From the NCBI GenBank assembly GCA_028869975.1, contig JAGWQR010000296.1:1-23410 (forward strand): DNA of 23,410 bases. Reading direction: 5' to 3'. The first letter of the stretch is position 1; the number at the start of each line of letters is the position of its first letter. Source of the DNA: Alphaproteobacteria bacterium (GTDB lineage: Bacteria; Pseudomonadota; Alphaproteobacteria; Sphingomonadales; Sphingomonadaceae). The notes under the pieces are model-generated. The model ran no database searches. It worked only from the letters and a program-made list of their open reading frames with translations, and was not told where the DNA came from. The position numbers and the translations under genes were made by a program. Positions 13,913 to 21,953 of this stretch are shown one piece after another.

Positions 13913-16835
13913 GCGCGGCGCGCCCTCGATTTATAATATTCCGGCGCACCGGGCTTTTGCTGATTCGCTGGTTGCAGGTGTTTTGTCTCTCTATGCCGCT
14001 GATAAGCTGCGGCTGGCGCGCGGGGCGATCCTGCTGCCCAATGACCGAGCCGTGCGCGCGGTGCGTGATGCTTTTGTAAGACAGTCCGAAGGTGGTGTAC
14101 TGTTGCCCCGGCTGGTGCCGGTTGGGGATGCCGAGCTTGAAGCACGGGTGAGCACAGCACTGGATCCGATTGGTGATGATGCCGTGCCGCCGGCGATCGA
14201 CCCCTTGCAGCGCCAGTTGCGTCTTGCGCGGCTGATCCAGACTCAGCGCGCCCTTGCCCGCACGCCGATTGATGCCGCAACCGCAATGCGGCAGGCGGCG
14301 GATATGGCACATGCCATGGATGAGCTTATTATCTACCAGATCGACCCGACGCGGTTATGTGCGCTTGAATTTACGCCTGAACTGGCGGTGCACTGGCAAG
14401 TCGCGCTGGCTGAATTCGCTCAAATTCTCTCGGTCTGGCCGGATATATTGCGCGAACTCGGTTATATCGAGTTGACCGAGCGGCGCAATCGACTGCTCGG
14501 AAACCTTGCCCGGCGCTGGCGCACCCATCCGCCACAGGATTTTGTGATTGCGGCCGGGATCAGCACTAACGCGCCCGCCATTACCGCGCTGCTCCACGTC
14601 ATTGCGCGGCTGCCACAGGGAAAAGTCGTTCTGGCAGGGCTTGATCGGCATATGCCGGAAGCGGACTGGGATTTGCTCGCGGCGGATTGTCCCGGGATGC
14701 ATGCAACCCACCCGCAGTCCCAACTTCATCTTATGCTCGATGCGCTTAAAGCGCCCCGCGCGCTCGTAAAAATTTGGCCGCACGCAAGCCTGGCAGACTC
14801 GCCTGCACAGCGCAGCAAGGTATTGAGCCATGCGCTTGCACTGCCCGAGCGCACACGCGACTGGTGGCGGCTGACATCTTCGGAAACGCGTCTTCCCGGC
14901 GTGCGGATTGCCTGCGCAGACAATCCCGACCACGAAGCACAGATTATCGCCCTGGCGCTACGTCAGGCGCTGGACATTCCCGAACGCCGCGCTGCGCTGG
15001 TGACGCCTGATCGGGGTTTGGCCGGGCGGGTAATTGCACACCTGCAACGATGGAGGGTTATGGCAGATGATTCTGCCGGTGTTCCACTGTCTGAATCAGG
15101 GATTGGCACGCTGCTGACTGCGTTGCTTGAGGCCGTGGCAAGCAGGTTTGAACCCGTTGCGCTCATGACTCTGCTCAAGCACCGAATGATTCGCGGCGGC
15201 GATGGTCGGCTGCAATGGCTGGACAATGTGCGCGGGCTTGATCTTGCCCTGCGCGGGCCGCGCCCAGGCCCCGGACTGGATGGCTTAACCGGCAAACTTC
15301 AGAAAGATGATGAGGATACGTCTGTAAAGCGAAGTAATGTAATGGTTTTCTGGAATGAAGTATGCGCCATGCTTGCGCCGCTGGATCAGGCGGTTTCGGA
15401 TGATGCCCTTAACTTGTCCAAGGTCATCGCAGCAGCGCGGCAGACGGTTTCCGATCTCTGCGGGGAGCAGGCCTGGTCGGGAGCGGCGGGACGCGCCGCC
15501 GCCGACCTGATCGAAACGATTGAAACGCAGGCCCCGATCGGGCCAGGGGATGTGAGCCGCGACGCGCTGGTACAACTGATTGGGGACATGCTGCACGCTG
15601 TCAATGTGCGTCCCGCCGCCAGCTTGCACCCGCGCATTTCGATCTGGGGTTTGCTGGAAGCCAAACTACAAACGGCGGATCTCATCATCCTGGGCGGATT
15701 GAACGAGGGAGTCTGGCCCCGGCAAATCAGCCCTGATCCATGGCTTGCGCCACGCATAAGGCGGGCATTTGGCCTGCCCGATCCGGAATCACGCATCGGT
15801 GTTGCGGCGCATGATCTTGTCGGTGCAATGGGCGCGAAAGACGTGCTGCTGACCCGGGCGCAGCGTGATGCGCGCGCCGCAACCATTCCCTCAAGGTTCT
15901 GGCTGCGTCTTGAAGCCCTGACCGGCGGCCTGCCCGATTGTGCGGCTGATTATGAACGCTGGGCAAAAATGATTGATATTCCCCAGCAAATGTATTGCGC
16001 CGCGCCGCGCCCGGCGCCGGTTGTGCCTGCACCCTATCGTCCCAAAGCCATTCGGGTGACCGAAGTGGATATGCTGCGTAGTGATCCCTATGCCTTTTAC
16101 GCCAGTAAAATCCTCAAGCTTGATCCGCTCGAACCGCTCGACGCCGAGCCCGATGCGGCATGGCGCGGCACACTGGTCCATGCCGCGCTCGAAAACTGGG
16201 CGAAAGAGGATCATTATCGCACCGAAGCCCTTGTGCCACAATTCGTCCGGGTGATCGGTGCTGCACATCTGCATCCGCTGGTCACGCGCCTGTGGCAGCC
16301 CCGTTTTTTTGAAGCGGCAGAGTGGATTGCCGCACGGGTTGCCACCGACAAAGCAGCGGGGAGAGTGCCGGTAGCGGCTGAAGTCAAGGGGCAGATAGAT
16401 GTCAGCGGGATCACACTCAGGGGTCGGCTTGACCGGGTGGATCGCAATGCTGATGGTTCGCTGACGGTGATCGATTATAAAACGGGAGCCCCTCCCGAAT
16501 CCGGACAGGTGCAGGCCGGCCTTACCTCGCAGCTTGGACTGATCGGTTATATGATCGGGCAGGGAGGCTTCGAAGGGGTAGAAGGTGCGCCGGTAGAGTT
16601 GGAATATTGGTCACTCGCGCGTGACCAGAAAACGGGCAATTACGGGTATGTCACTTCAATTCTGAAAAAGGATGAAGCCGCGACTGCGGTGATGAAACGC
16701 GCACAGGACGGTTTGGTCGATGCGATCAACACCTGGCTGATCGGGGATGCCCCGTTTTCGGCCAAGCTCCATCCTGAATATGCCTTTTCGCGCTATGATG
16801 CACTGATGCGCTATGACGAATGGGCCGGGCGATGA
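13905..16835 (+). CDS. addB: Double-strand break repair protein AddB, alphaproteobacterial type
   Basis: AddB pairs with AddA in the helicase-nuclease that resects DNA double-strand breaks and loads RecA, the alphaproteobacterial counterpart of RecBCD. The 976 residues end in a PD-(D/E)XK nuclease domain: GTLVHAALENW (His759), RLDRVD (Asp843) and VIDYKTG (Asp857, Lys859), then a downstream SQLGLIGYM. No Walker A motif is visible at the N-terminus, where ILLPNDRAVRAVRDAF stands. No cysteines follow the nuclease motifs, so the iron-sulphur staple of Bacillus AddB is absent; the protein ends in RYDALMRYDEW instead. Both are usual for this subfamily. ATG at 13905 (MARRGAPSIYNIPAHRAF) overlaps murU by 8 bases; the frame from 13857 would overlap more. 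Confidence 0.95.
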   Translation: MARRGAPSIYNIPAHRAFADSLVAGVLSLYAADKLRLARGAILLPNDRAVRAVRDAFVRQSEGGVLLPRLVPVGDAELEARVSTALDPIGDDAVPPAIDPLQRQLRLARLIQTQRALARTPIDAATAMRQAADMAHAMDELIIYQIDPTRLCALEFTPELAVHWQVALAEFAQILSVWPDILRELGYIELTERRNRLLGNLARRWRTHPPQDFVIAAGISTNAPAITALLHVIARLPQGKVVLAGLDRHMPEADWDLLAADCPGMHATHPQSQLHLMLDALKAPRALVKIWPHASLADSPAQRSKVLSHALALPERTRDWWRLTSSETRLPGVRIACADNPDHEAQIIALALRQALDIPERRAALVTPDRGLAGRVIAHLQRWRVMADDSAGVPLSESGIGTLLTALLEAVASRFEPVALMTLLKHRMIRGGDGRLQWLDNVRGLDLALRGPRPGPGLDGLTGKLQKDDEDTSVKRSNVMVFWNEVCAMLAPLDQAVSDDALNLSKVIAAARQTVSDLCGEQAWSGAAGRAAADLIETIETQAPIGPGDVSRDALVQLIGDMLHAVNVRPAASLHPRISIWGLLEAKLQTADLIILGGLNEGVWPRQISPDPWLAPRIRRAFGLPDPESRIGVAAHDLVGAMGAKDVLLTRAQRDARAATIPSRFWLRLEALTGGLPDCAADYERWAKMIDIPQQMYCAAPRPAPVVPAPYRPKAIRVTEVDMLRSDPYAFYASKILKLDPLEPLDAEPDAAWRGTLVHAALENWAKEDHYRTEALVPQFVRVIGAAHLHPLVTRLWQPRFFEAAEWIAARVATDKAAGRVPVAAEVKGQIDVSGITLRGRLDRVDRNADGSLTVIDYKTGAPPESGQVQAGLTSQLGLIGYMIGQGGFEGVEGAPVELEYWSLARDQKTGNYGYVTSILKKDEAATAVMKRAQDGLVDAINTWLIGDAPFSAKLHPEYAFSRYDALMRYDEWAGR

Positions 16836-19800
16836 CAAACCCTGCGGCTCCGCTTGCGCAACTGACCCCGGAACAGTGCCAAGCATCAATGCATAACCGC
16901 AATGTCTGGCTCACCGCATCGGCGGGAACAGGCAAAACCCAGGTGCTGGTGGCACGGGTGCTGCGCCTGCTGCTGAACGGGGTCGCCCCGGAAGCCATTC
17001 TGTGCCTGACGTTCACCCGCAACGGTGCCGCCGAAATGGCAACGCGCATCCAGTCGCGGCTAGCGATGTGGGTGCGGGCAAGTGCCAAATTTGTCCATGC
17101 CGATCTGGCGGCACTGGATGAAAAGCGCGACGCAACGGCAATCGAGAAAGCGCGCGGGCTGTTTGCACGGGTTCTGGATGCGCGCGGCGGTGGCTTGCGG
17201 ATCATGACGATCCACAGCTTTTGCCAAACGCTGCTGGCAGCCTTTCCCGCCGAGGCCGGGCTACCTCAGGGGTTTCGCGCCCTTGACGAAGCCGAAACCA
17301 GGGCGCTGGCGCGTACGGTGCTCGCGGATCTGATTGTGGAGGCCCATGACAGGCGCGATACCGCACTGCTCGATCGATTTGCACGATTTGTGCGGGTGCA
17401 GGGCGAGCAGGGGGTTCATACCTATCTTGACGGCTGTGCCCGTCATGGCCCGGCATTGATCGCGCTCGGCGCCGGTATCGAAGCGCAGGTCCGCCGAAAG
17501 CTTGGCCTGCCAGCCGAAGACGTGATGCCAGACATCGTGGCACGCTGTAGTGATGATGCACCTGGCTTTCAGTTGTTGATTGAAATTCAGCAGGCCAATC
17601 GCGACTGGAATACAAAAAACGGAGAAAATCGTGCTGAACAGATTGAGGAATGGTTCGAACTCAGTCCGGACGCCCGAGTGCGAAATCTCGATCAACTGAT
17701 TGAGGTCTGGCGCAGGAAGGATGGGGGATGGCGTTCGTTTGAAAAGAAATTCGCTCCGCAGGACCCTGACTATGAAAGTATTTGCCATGCGGCGGATGAC
17801 TATTACTCAGGGCTTAGAACGCTGATCCGGCTTCAGCAGCTTGCTGGAAGACTAACCGACCAGCTCATGATCGGCCAGCGCTATGCACAGGCCCTTGCCA
17901 AAGCCAAGGCACTGACGGGTGTGGTTGATTTTGACGATCTGATCCGGATTACAGTGGCGTTGCTGCACACACCCGGAATGGGAGACTGGATTCGCTACAA
18001 ACTGGATCAGGGCACGGATCATATTCTGGTTGACGAAGCGCAGGATACCAATGAACAGCAATGGGCCATTATTGAGGCTCTGGCCGAGGAATTTTATGCG
18101 GGCGATGGTGCCAAAGACGGAATTTCACGCACCTTGTTCGTGGTAGGAGACGCCAAACAGGCCATCTTTAGCTTTCAGGGGACCAATCCCCATGCGATGT
18201 TTGGGGCACAGCAGACTTTTGCAGCGCATGCACGCGATGTCGGGCATGATTTTTTCGATCTGGACCTGAGCCGCTCCTATAGATCGTCACCGCCGATCCT
18301 CGCCTTTGTCGATGCAGTGATCGAAGCCGTCGGCGCATCGGGCATGGGTTTAGAGGTGCCGTCAAGACGACATATCGCCGCGCAAGGGCAGGCCGGACAG
18401 GTCCTGCTGCTGCCGCCTGTTGTTCGCGTTGACGACGAAACCGCGCTTTCGACGCAGATGCGCCTTGCAAACATGATCGCAGCACGGATCATGGATTCGC
18501 TTGATCCGGTGCACGGGTTATGGCTCGAGAGCCGGGGTGGTGCGCGCTCAGGGCGGCGTCGGTTGCGGCCTGCCGACATCATGATCTTGTTGCGCGGACG
18601 CGGCGAACTTGCGGAATTGCTGGTCACACGGATACAGGTTGCCGGCATTCCGGTTGCTGGCGTGGACCGGCTGCGCCTGAATGCGCCACTTGCCGTGCGC
18701 GACATCATGGCCGCCATCCGGTTTGCGCTGCAACCTCATGATGATCTCAATCTCGCCTGCCTGCTGGTTTCCCCGCTCATTGGCTGGGATCAGGATAAGC
18801 TCATGCACACCGCTATAGTGGCACGCAAAACTTCGCTCTGGACGCATGTGCGCACCACTGCATCACCAGAAACGGTGGATCTGCTGGTCGAACTGCTCAA
18901 TCTTGGTGATCGCTTGTCACCCTCGGCGTTCATTGCCACCCTGCTGAGCGGCTCGATGAATTTGCGCCGGAAACTCTATTCACGCTTCGGGCTAGAAGCG
19001 CGCGATCCGGTTGATGAACTGCTCAATGCCGCACACCGGTTCGAACAGAATGTCGCACAGAGTTTGCAGATGTTTCTCGACTGGTTCGAGCGCGGTGACA
19101 TTGACATCAAGCGTGAGGGGCTGGCCGATCAGAATGCCGTGAAAATCATGACAGTTCATGCTGCGAAGGGACTGCAAGCGCCGATGGTGATTTTGGCCGA
19201 TGCAACGCGCGATCCGCAACGGGGACGGCCCGACCAGCAGCTTGATTGGTCTTTGCAAGAGGTTACCGTACCCATCTCGCTCCCGCCGAAAGTTGATCGG
19301 CTTGGCAGCATCGCCGAAGCTGCGGTATTTGCACAGAAACTAGATATGGAGGAGCATTGGCGACTGCTATATGTCGCGTTGACGCGGGCCGAGGAGCATT
19401 TGATTATCGCTGGTGTTGAACCGCAAAAGAAATCGACAGAAGATTTGAGCTGGTACGGCAAAACCCGTGAGGCCATGCTGAGCCTCAACATCATGCCGGA
19501 TACGGATGGCATCTGGGCTTATGGTCGGTCCGCCGGCAGCGGCGTTGCTGACAAACCGGCGGTTACCAGCGCTGGGCACTGTCTGGAGGAACCCGCCTGG
19601 TTGCATAGTCCGGCCCCGCGAGAAGCAAGCCCGCCACGCCCGCTCATCCCGTCGGCGATCATGGCGGATCACAGTGCTGACCCGCCACCCGATGCCCTAT
19701 TACAGGAGGCCGCCGCGCGCGGTCGCATTCTGCATACCCTTTTTGAGCGCCTGCCGGCCGTTGCGCCTTCTACCCGCGCGGCAGCAGCAGATCTCTGGCT

Positions 19801-20239
19801 TGAGAAAAATGCAGGATTGAACGATGCAGAGGCCCGTGCCGCGCTCATCAGCGATGCTTTGGCGATCATCGATAATGCCGACTATGCCAGTTTATTCGGC
19901 CCGGATACGCTCGCCGAAGCGCCTTTGGCGGGCGTCGTTGACGGTGTGGTTATTTCGGGAACGGTTGACCGGTTGCGAATCTGTTCTGATGCCATCCATC
20001 TCGTCGATTTCAAGACGACACGGCGGCCACCGCGCAACCTTGACGCCATTCCCGAGGCGCATCTGCGCCAGATGGCGGCCTATTGCGCCGTGCTGGAGCA
20101 GATTTTCCCGGACCGGCCCGTGCAGGCGGGCCTGCTTTACACGTCTGGTCCTGTTCTGTTTACCCTCGATAATGCTCTGCTCGCGCGCCACAAGCCAAGC
20201 TTGGGGACGGAACAGCATGTTTTGCACGGAGACGCTTGA
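16832..20239 (+). CDS. addA: Double-strand break repair helicase-nuclease AddA
   Basis: AddA is the UvrD-like helicase and second nuclease of AddAB. The 1135 residues hold the superfamily-1 motifs in order: Walker A ASAGTGKT (29-36), LCLTFTRNGAAEMATRI, MTIHSFCQ, DEAQDT (401-406), VVGDAKQAIFSFQG, LSRSYRSS, VKIMTVHAAKGLQAPMVIL and LLYVALTRAEEHL. A C-terminal nuclease follows with ILHTLFERL (His968), GTVDRLR (Asp1046) and LVDFKTTR (Asp1059, Lys1061), plus a following RQMAAYCAVLEQ. All key residues are present, so it should be active. The ATG at 16832 overlaps the addB stop as ATGA; the longer frame from 16820 is less likely. trxA follows after 45 bp. Confidence 0.97.
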   Translation: MTNPAAPLAQLTPEQCQASMHNRNVWLTASAGTGKTQVLVARVLRLLLNGVAPEAILCLTFTRNGAAEMATRIQSRLAMWVRASAKFVHADLAALDEKRDATAIEKARGLFARVLDARGGGLRIMTIHSFCQTLLAAFPAEAGLPQGFRALDEAETRALARTVLADLIVEAHDRRDTALLDRFARFVRVQGEQGVHTYLDGCARHGPALIALGAGIEAQVRRKLGLPAEDVMPDIVARCSDDAPGFQLLIEIQQANRDWNTKNGENRAEQIEEWFELSPDARVRNLDQLIEVWRRKDGGWRSFEKKFAPQDPDYESICHAADDYYSGLRTLIRLQQLAGRLTDQLMIGQRYAQALAKAKALTGVVDFDDLIRITVALLHTPGMGDWIRYKLDQGTDHILVDEAQDTNEQQWAIIEALAEEFYAGDGAKDGISRTLFVVGDAKQAIFSFQGTNPHAMFGAQQTFAAHARDVGHDFFDLDLSRSYRSSPPILAFVDAVIEAVGASGMGLEVPSRRHIAAQGQAGQVLLLPPVVRVDDETALSTQMRLANMIAARIMDSLDPVHGLWLESRGGARSGRRRLRPADIMILLRGRGELAELLVTRIQVAGIPVAGVDRLRLNAPLAVRDIMAAIRFALQPHDDLNLACLLVSPLIGWDQDKLMHTAIVARKTSLWTHVRTTASPETVDLLVELLNLGDRLSPSAFIATLLSGSMNLRRKLYSRFGLEARDPVDELLNAAHRFEQNVAQSLQMFLDWFERGDIDIKREGLADQNAVKIMTVHAAKGLQAPMVILADATRDPQRGRPDQQLDWSLQEVTVPISLPPKVDRLGSIAEAAVFAQKLDMEEHWRLLYVALTRAEEHLIIAGVEPQKKSTEDLSWYGKTREAMLSLNIMPDTDGIWAYGRSAGSGVADKPAVTSAGHCLEEPAWLHSPAPREASPPRPLIPSAIMADHSADPPPDALLQEAAARGRILHTLFERLPAVAPSTRAAAADLWLEKNAGLNDAEARAALISDALAIIDNADYASLFGPDTLAEAPLAGVVDGVVISGTVDRLRICSDAIHLVDFKTTRRPPRNLDAIPEAHLRQMAAYCAVLEQIFPDRPVQAGLLYTSGPVLFTLDNALLARHKPSLGTEQHVLHGDA

Positions 20240-20284
20240 GAAACGCGCGTTAACTTCCTAGATGCAAGCCAAAGGAGAAAACAT

Positions 20285-20605
20285 ATGGCGACGTTGAAAG
20301 TGAACGACGACAGTTTTTCGGACGATGTACTGGGTGCATCAACGCCGGTTCTGGTAGATTTCTGGGCACCTTGGTGTGGGCCGTGCAAGCAGATTGCGCC
20401 CGCGCTTGAAGAAATCAGCGAAGAGTTGGCCGGCAAAGTGACTGTCGCCAAGCTCAATATCGACGACAATCCAGCGACGGCCACCCATTTCGGCGTGCGT
20501 TCGATCCCGACCATGATCCTGTTCAAAAATGGAATGCCGGCTGCTACCAAAATCGGGGCCGCGCCGAAATCCTCGCTCAAAACCTGGCTCGAAAGCGCGA
20601 TTTAA
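20285..20605 (+). CDS. trxA: Thioredoxin
   Basis: Thioredoxin is the general cytoplasmic disulfide reductant, recharged by thioredoxin reductase with NADPH; clients include ribonucleotide reductase and peroxiredoxins. The 106 residues are the standard length, with the active site FWAPWCGPCK (26-35; Cys31 and Cys34) and the cis-proline in SIPT (Pro75). Asp25 (VDF) is the usual buried acid. The ribosome site AAAGGAG is strong, about 8 bases before ATG, so it is well translated independently of addA. The stop TAA overlaps the argJ stop on the other strand by three bases within TTAA. It may be read from the long upstream series or from its own promoter in the gap; I see no clear one. Confidence 0.97.
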   Translation: MATLKVNDDSFSDDVLGASTPVLVDFWAPWCGPCKQIAPALEEISEELAGKVTVAKLNIDDNPATATHFGVRSIPTMILFKNGMPAATKIGAAPKSSLKTWLESAI

Positions 20606-21828
20606 CTCCGGTAATCGGCGTTGATGCTGATATAGCCATGGGTCAGGTCGCACGTCCACACTGTGGCGCGCCCCTGTCCCAGCCCCAGATCAACGCCGAT
20701 GTCGATGTCGCTGCCCTTCAGATGCGCGGCGACCGGGTGCTCGTCATAGCCTTCCACCACCACGCCATTCGCGGCAACCAAGGTCGTGCCAAAACGGATC
20801 GCGAGTTTGTCCCTGTCCGCTGGCTCACCCGCTTTGCCGACCGCCATCACCACCCGGCCCCAGTTGGCGTCCTCGCCCGCAATAGCTGTTTTGACGAGGG
20901 GCGAATTGGCAATAGAAAATGCTATTTTGCGCGCACTTGTATCAGAAATTGCACCAGATACTTGAATTTCGATGAACTTGGTTGCGCCCTCACCATCTCG
21001 CACGACGAGATGCGCAAGCTGGCGGCAGAGATCAGCGAATGCGGCGGCGAACGCATCGGCGCCCGCATCATCAGCCGATGTGAGCGGCGCATTGCCCGCC
21101 TTTCCGGTCGCGAACGCGAGCACGGTGTCGCTGGTCGAGGTATCGCTGTCCACGGTAATGCTGCCGAAGCTGCCTGGGTTGGCCATGTTCAAGCAATGCT
21201 GGAGGAAAGCGGGCGAAACAGCGGCATCGGTGAAGATATAGCCGAGCATCGTCGCCATATCCGGCGCGATCATGCCACTGCCTTTTATGATGCCGACGAG
21301 GTTGACGGTGACGCCGCCGACTACCGCTTGCGCGACGGCGCCCTTGGGAAAGGTATCTGTGGTGCTGATCGTGCGTGCAGCGTCTTCCCAGGAGCATGGA
21401 GGCGCAGAGAAGGCGACGGCCAGCCCCGCCTGCGCCTTGTCCTGCGGTAACGGCACCCCGATCACGCCGGTGGACGACACAAACACTTCTTCCTCCGCAC
21501 AGCCGCAATACGCGGCCGCCATGCCAACAATCCCCGCCACCGCATCGCGCCCGCGCGCGCCGCTGAAGGCATTGGCGTTGCCTGCGTTGACGATCAGCGC
21601 ACGCGCCCTGCCTGCATTAAGGTGCGCGCGGCACAGCTCAACCTCGGGAGACGGGCAGGTCGAGCGGGTGGTAATCCCCGCCACCGCCGTTCCCTCGGCG
21701 AGAGTGATGAAGGTCAAATCACAGCGGCCCCAATCCTTATAACCCGCGCGCGCTATGCGGCATTCCACGCCGTCAATAGTGGGCATGGCAGGGAAGGGGA
21801 GCGCGAGCGGAGAGACGGGGGATGACAT
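20602..21828 (-). CDS. argJ: Bifunctional glutamate N-acetyltransferase / amino-acid acetyltransferase ArgJ
   Basis: ArgJ moves the acetyl group from N-acetylornithine to glutamate, recycling acetate in arginine synthesis; the bifunctional form also uses acetyl-CoA. The 408 residues fit the family. The precursor cuts itself before the nucleophilic threonine in KGSGMIAPDMATMLGY (182-197, Thr193), giving alpha and beta chains. SSTGVIG (118-124) provides the oxyanion-hole Thr-Gly. GEDANWGRVVMAVGKAG lies in the beta chain. Mono- or bifunctionality cannot be told from sequence. The start is uncertain: ATG at 21828 gives the usual MSSPVSPLALPFPAMPTI but lacks a clear ribosome site; GTG at 21870 has GGGGGGAG very close upstream and would add 14 residues. 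Convergent with trxA and divergent from secA. Confidence 0.95.
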   Translation of the reverse strand: MSSPVSPLALPFPAMPTIDGVECRIARAGYKDWGRCDLTFITLAEGTAVAGITTRSTCPSPEVELCRAHLNAGRARALIVNAGNANAFSGARGRDAVAGIVGMAAAYCGCAEEEVFVSSTGVIGVPLPQDKAQAGLAVAFSAPPCSWEDAARTISTTDTFPKGAVAQAVVGGVTVNLVGIIKGSGMIAPDMATMLGYIFTDAAVSPAFLQHCLNMANPGSFGSITVDSDTSTSDTVLAFATGKAGNAPLTSADDAGADAFAAAFADLCRQLAHLVVRDGEGATKFIEIQVSGAISDTSARKIAFSIANSPLVKTAIAGEDANWGRVVMAVGKAGEPADRDKLAIRFGTTLVAANGVVVEGYDEHPVAAHLKGSDIDIGVDLGLGQGRATVWTCDLTHGYISINADYRS

Positions 21829-21863
21829 GGGGAAACCAATAATCACCTCGTTGCCGCTGTCAA

Positions 21864-21892
21864 TTGACACTTCTCCCCCCAATCCCTATCTC
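21864..21892 (+). promoter_or_regulatory. secA: Likely secA promoter
   Basis: A perfect -35 box TTGACA (21864-21869) is followed after 17 bp by TATCTC (21887-21892), which keeps the first three bases of the -10 consensus. The expected start of transcription, near 21899, leaves a leader of about 55 bases before secA. The site lies just upstream of the argJ ATG on the other strand, so promoters for the two divergent genes may overlap. The -10 box is weak, so this is moderate evidence. Confidence 0.5.
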
Positions 21893-21953
21893 GCGCGGGA
21901 ACGATAATGGTTAACGCGAGCGCTTGCCGCGCCGCAATAGTACAGGATTTTCA

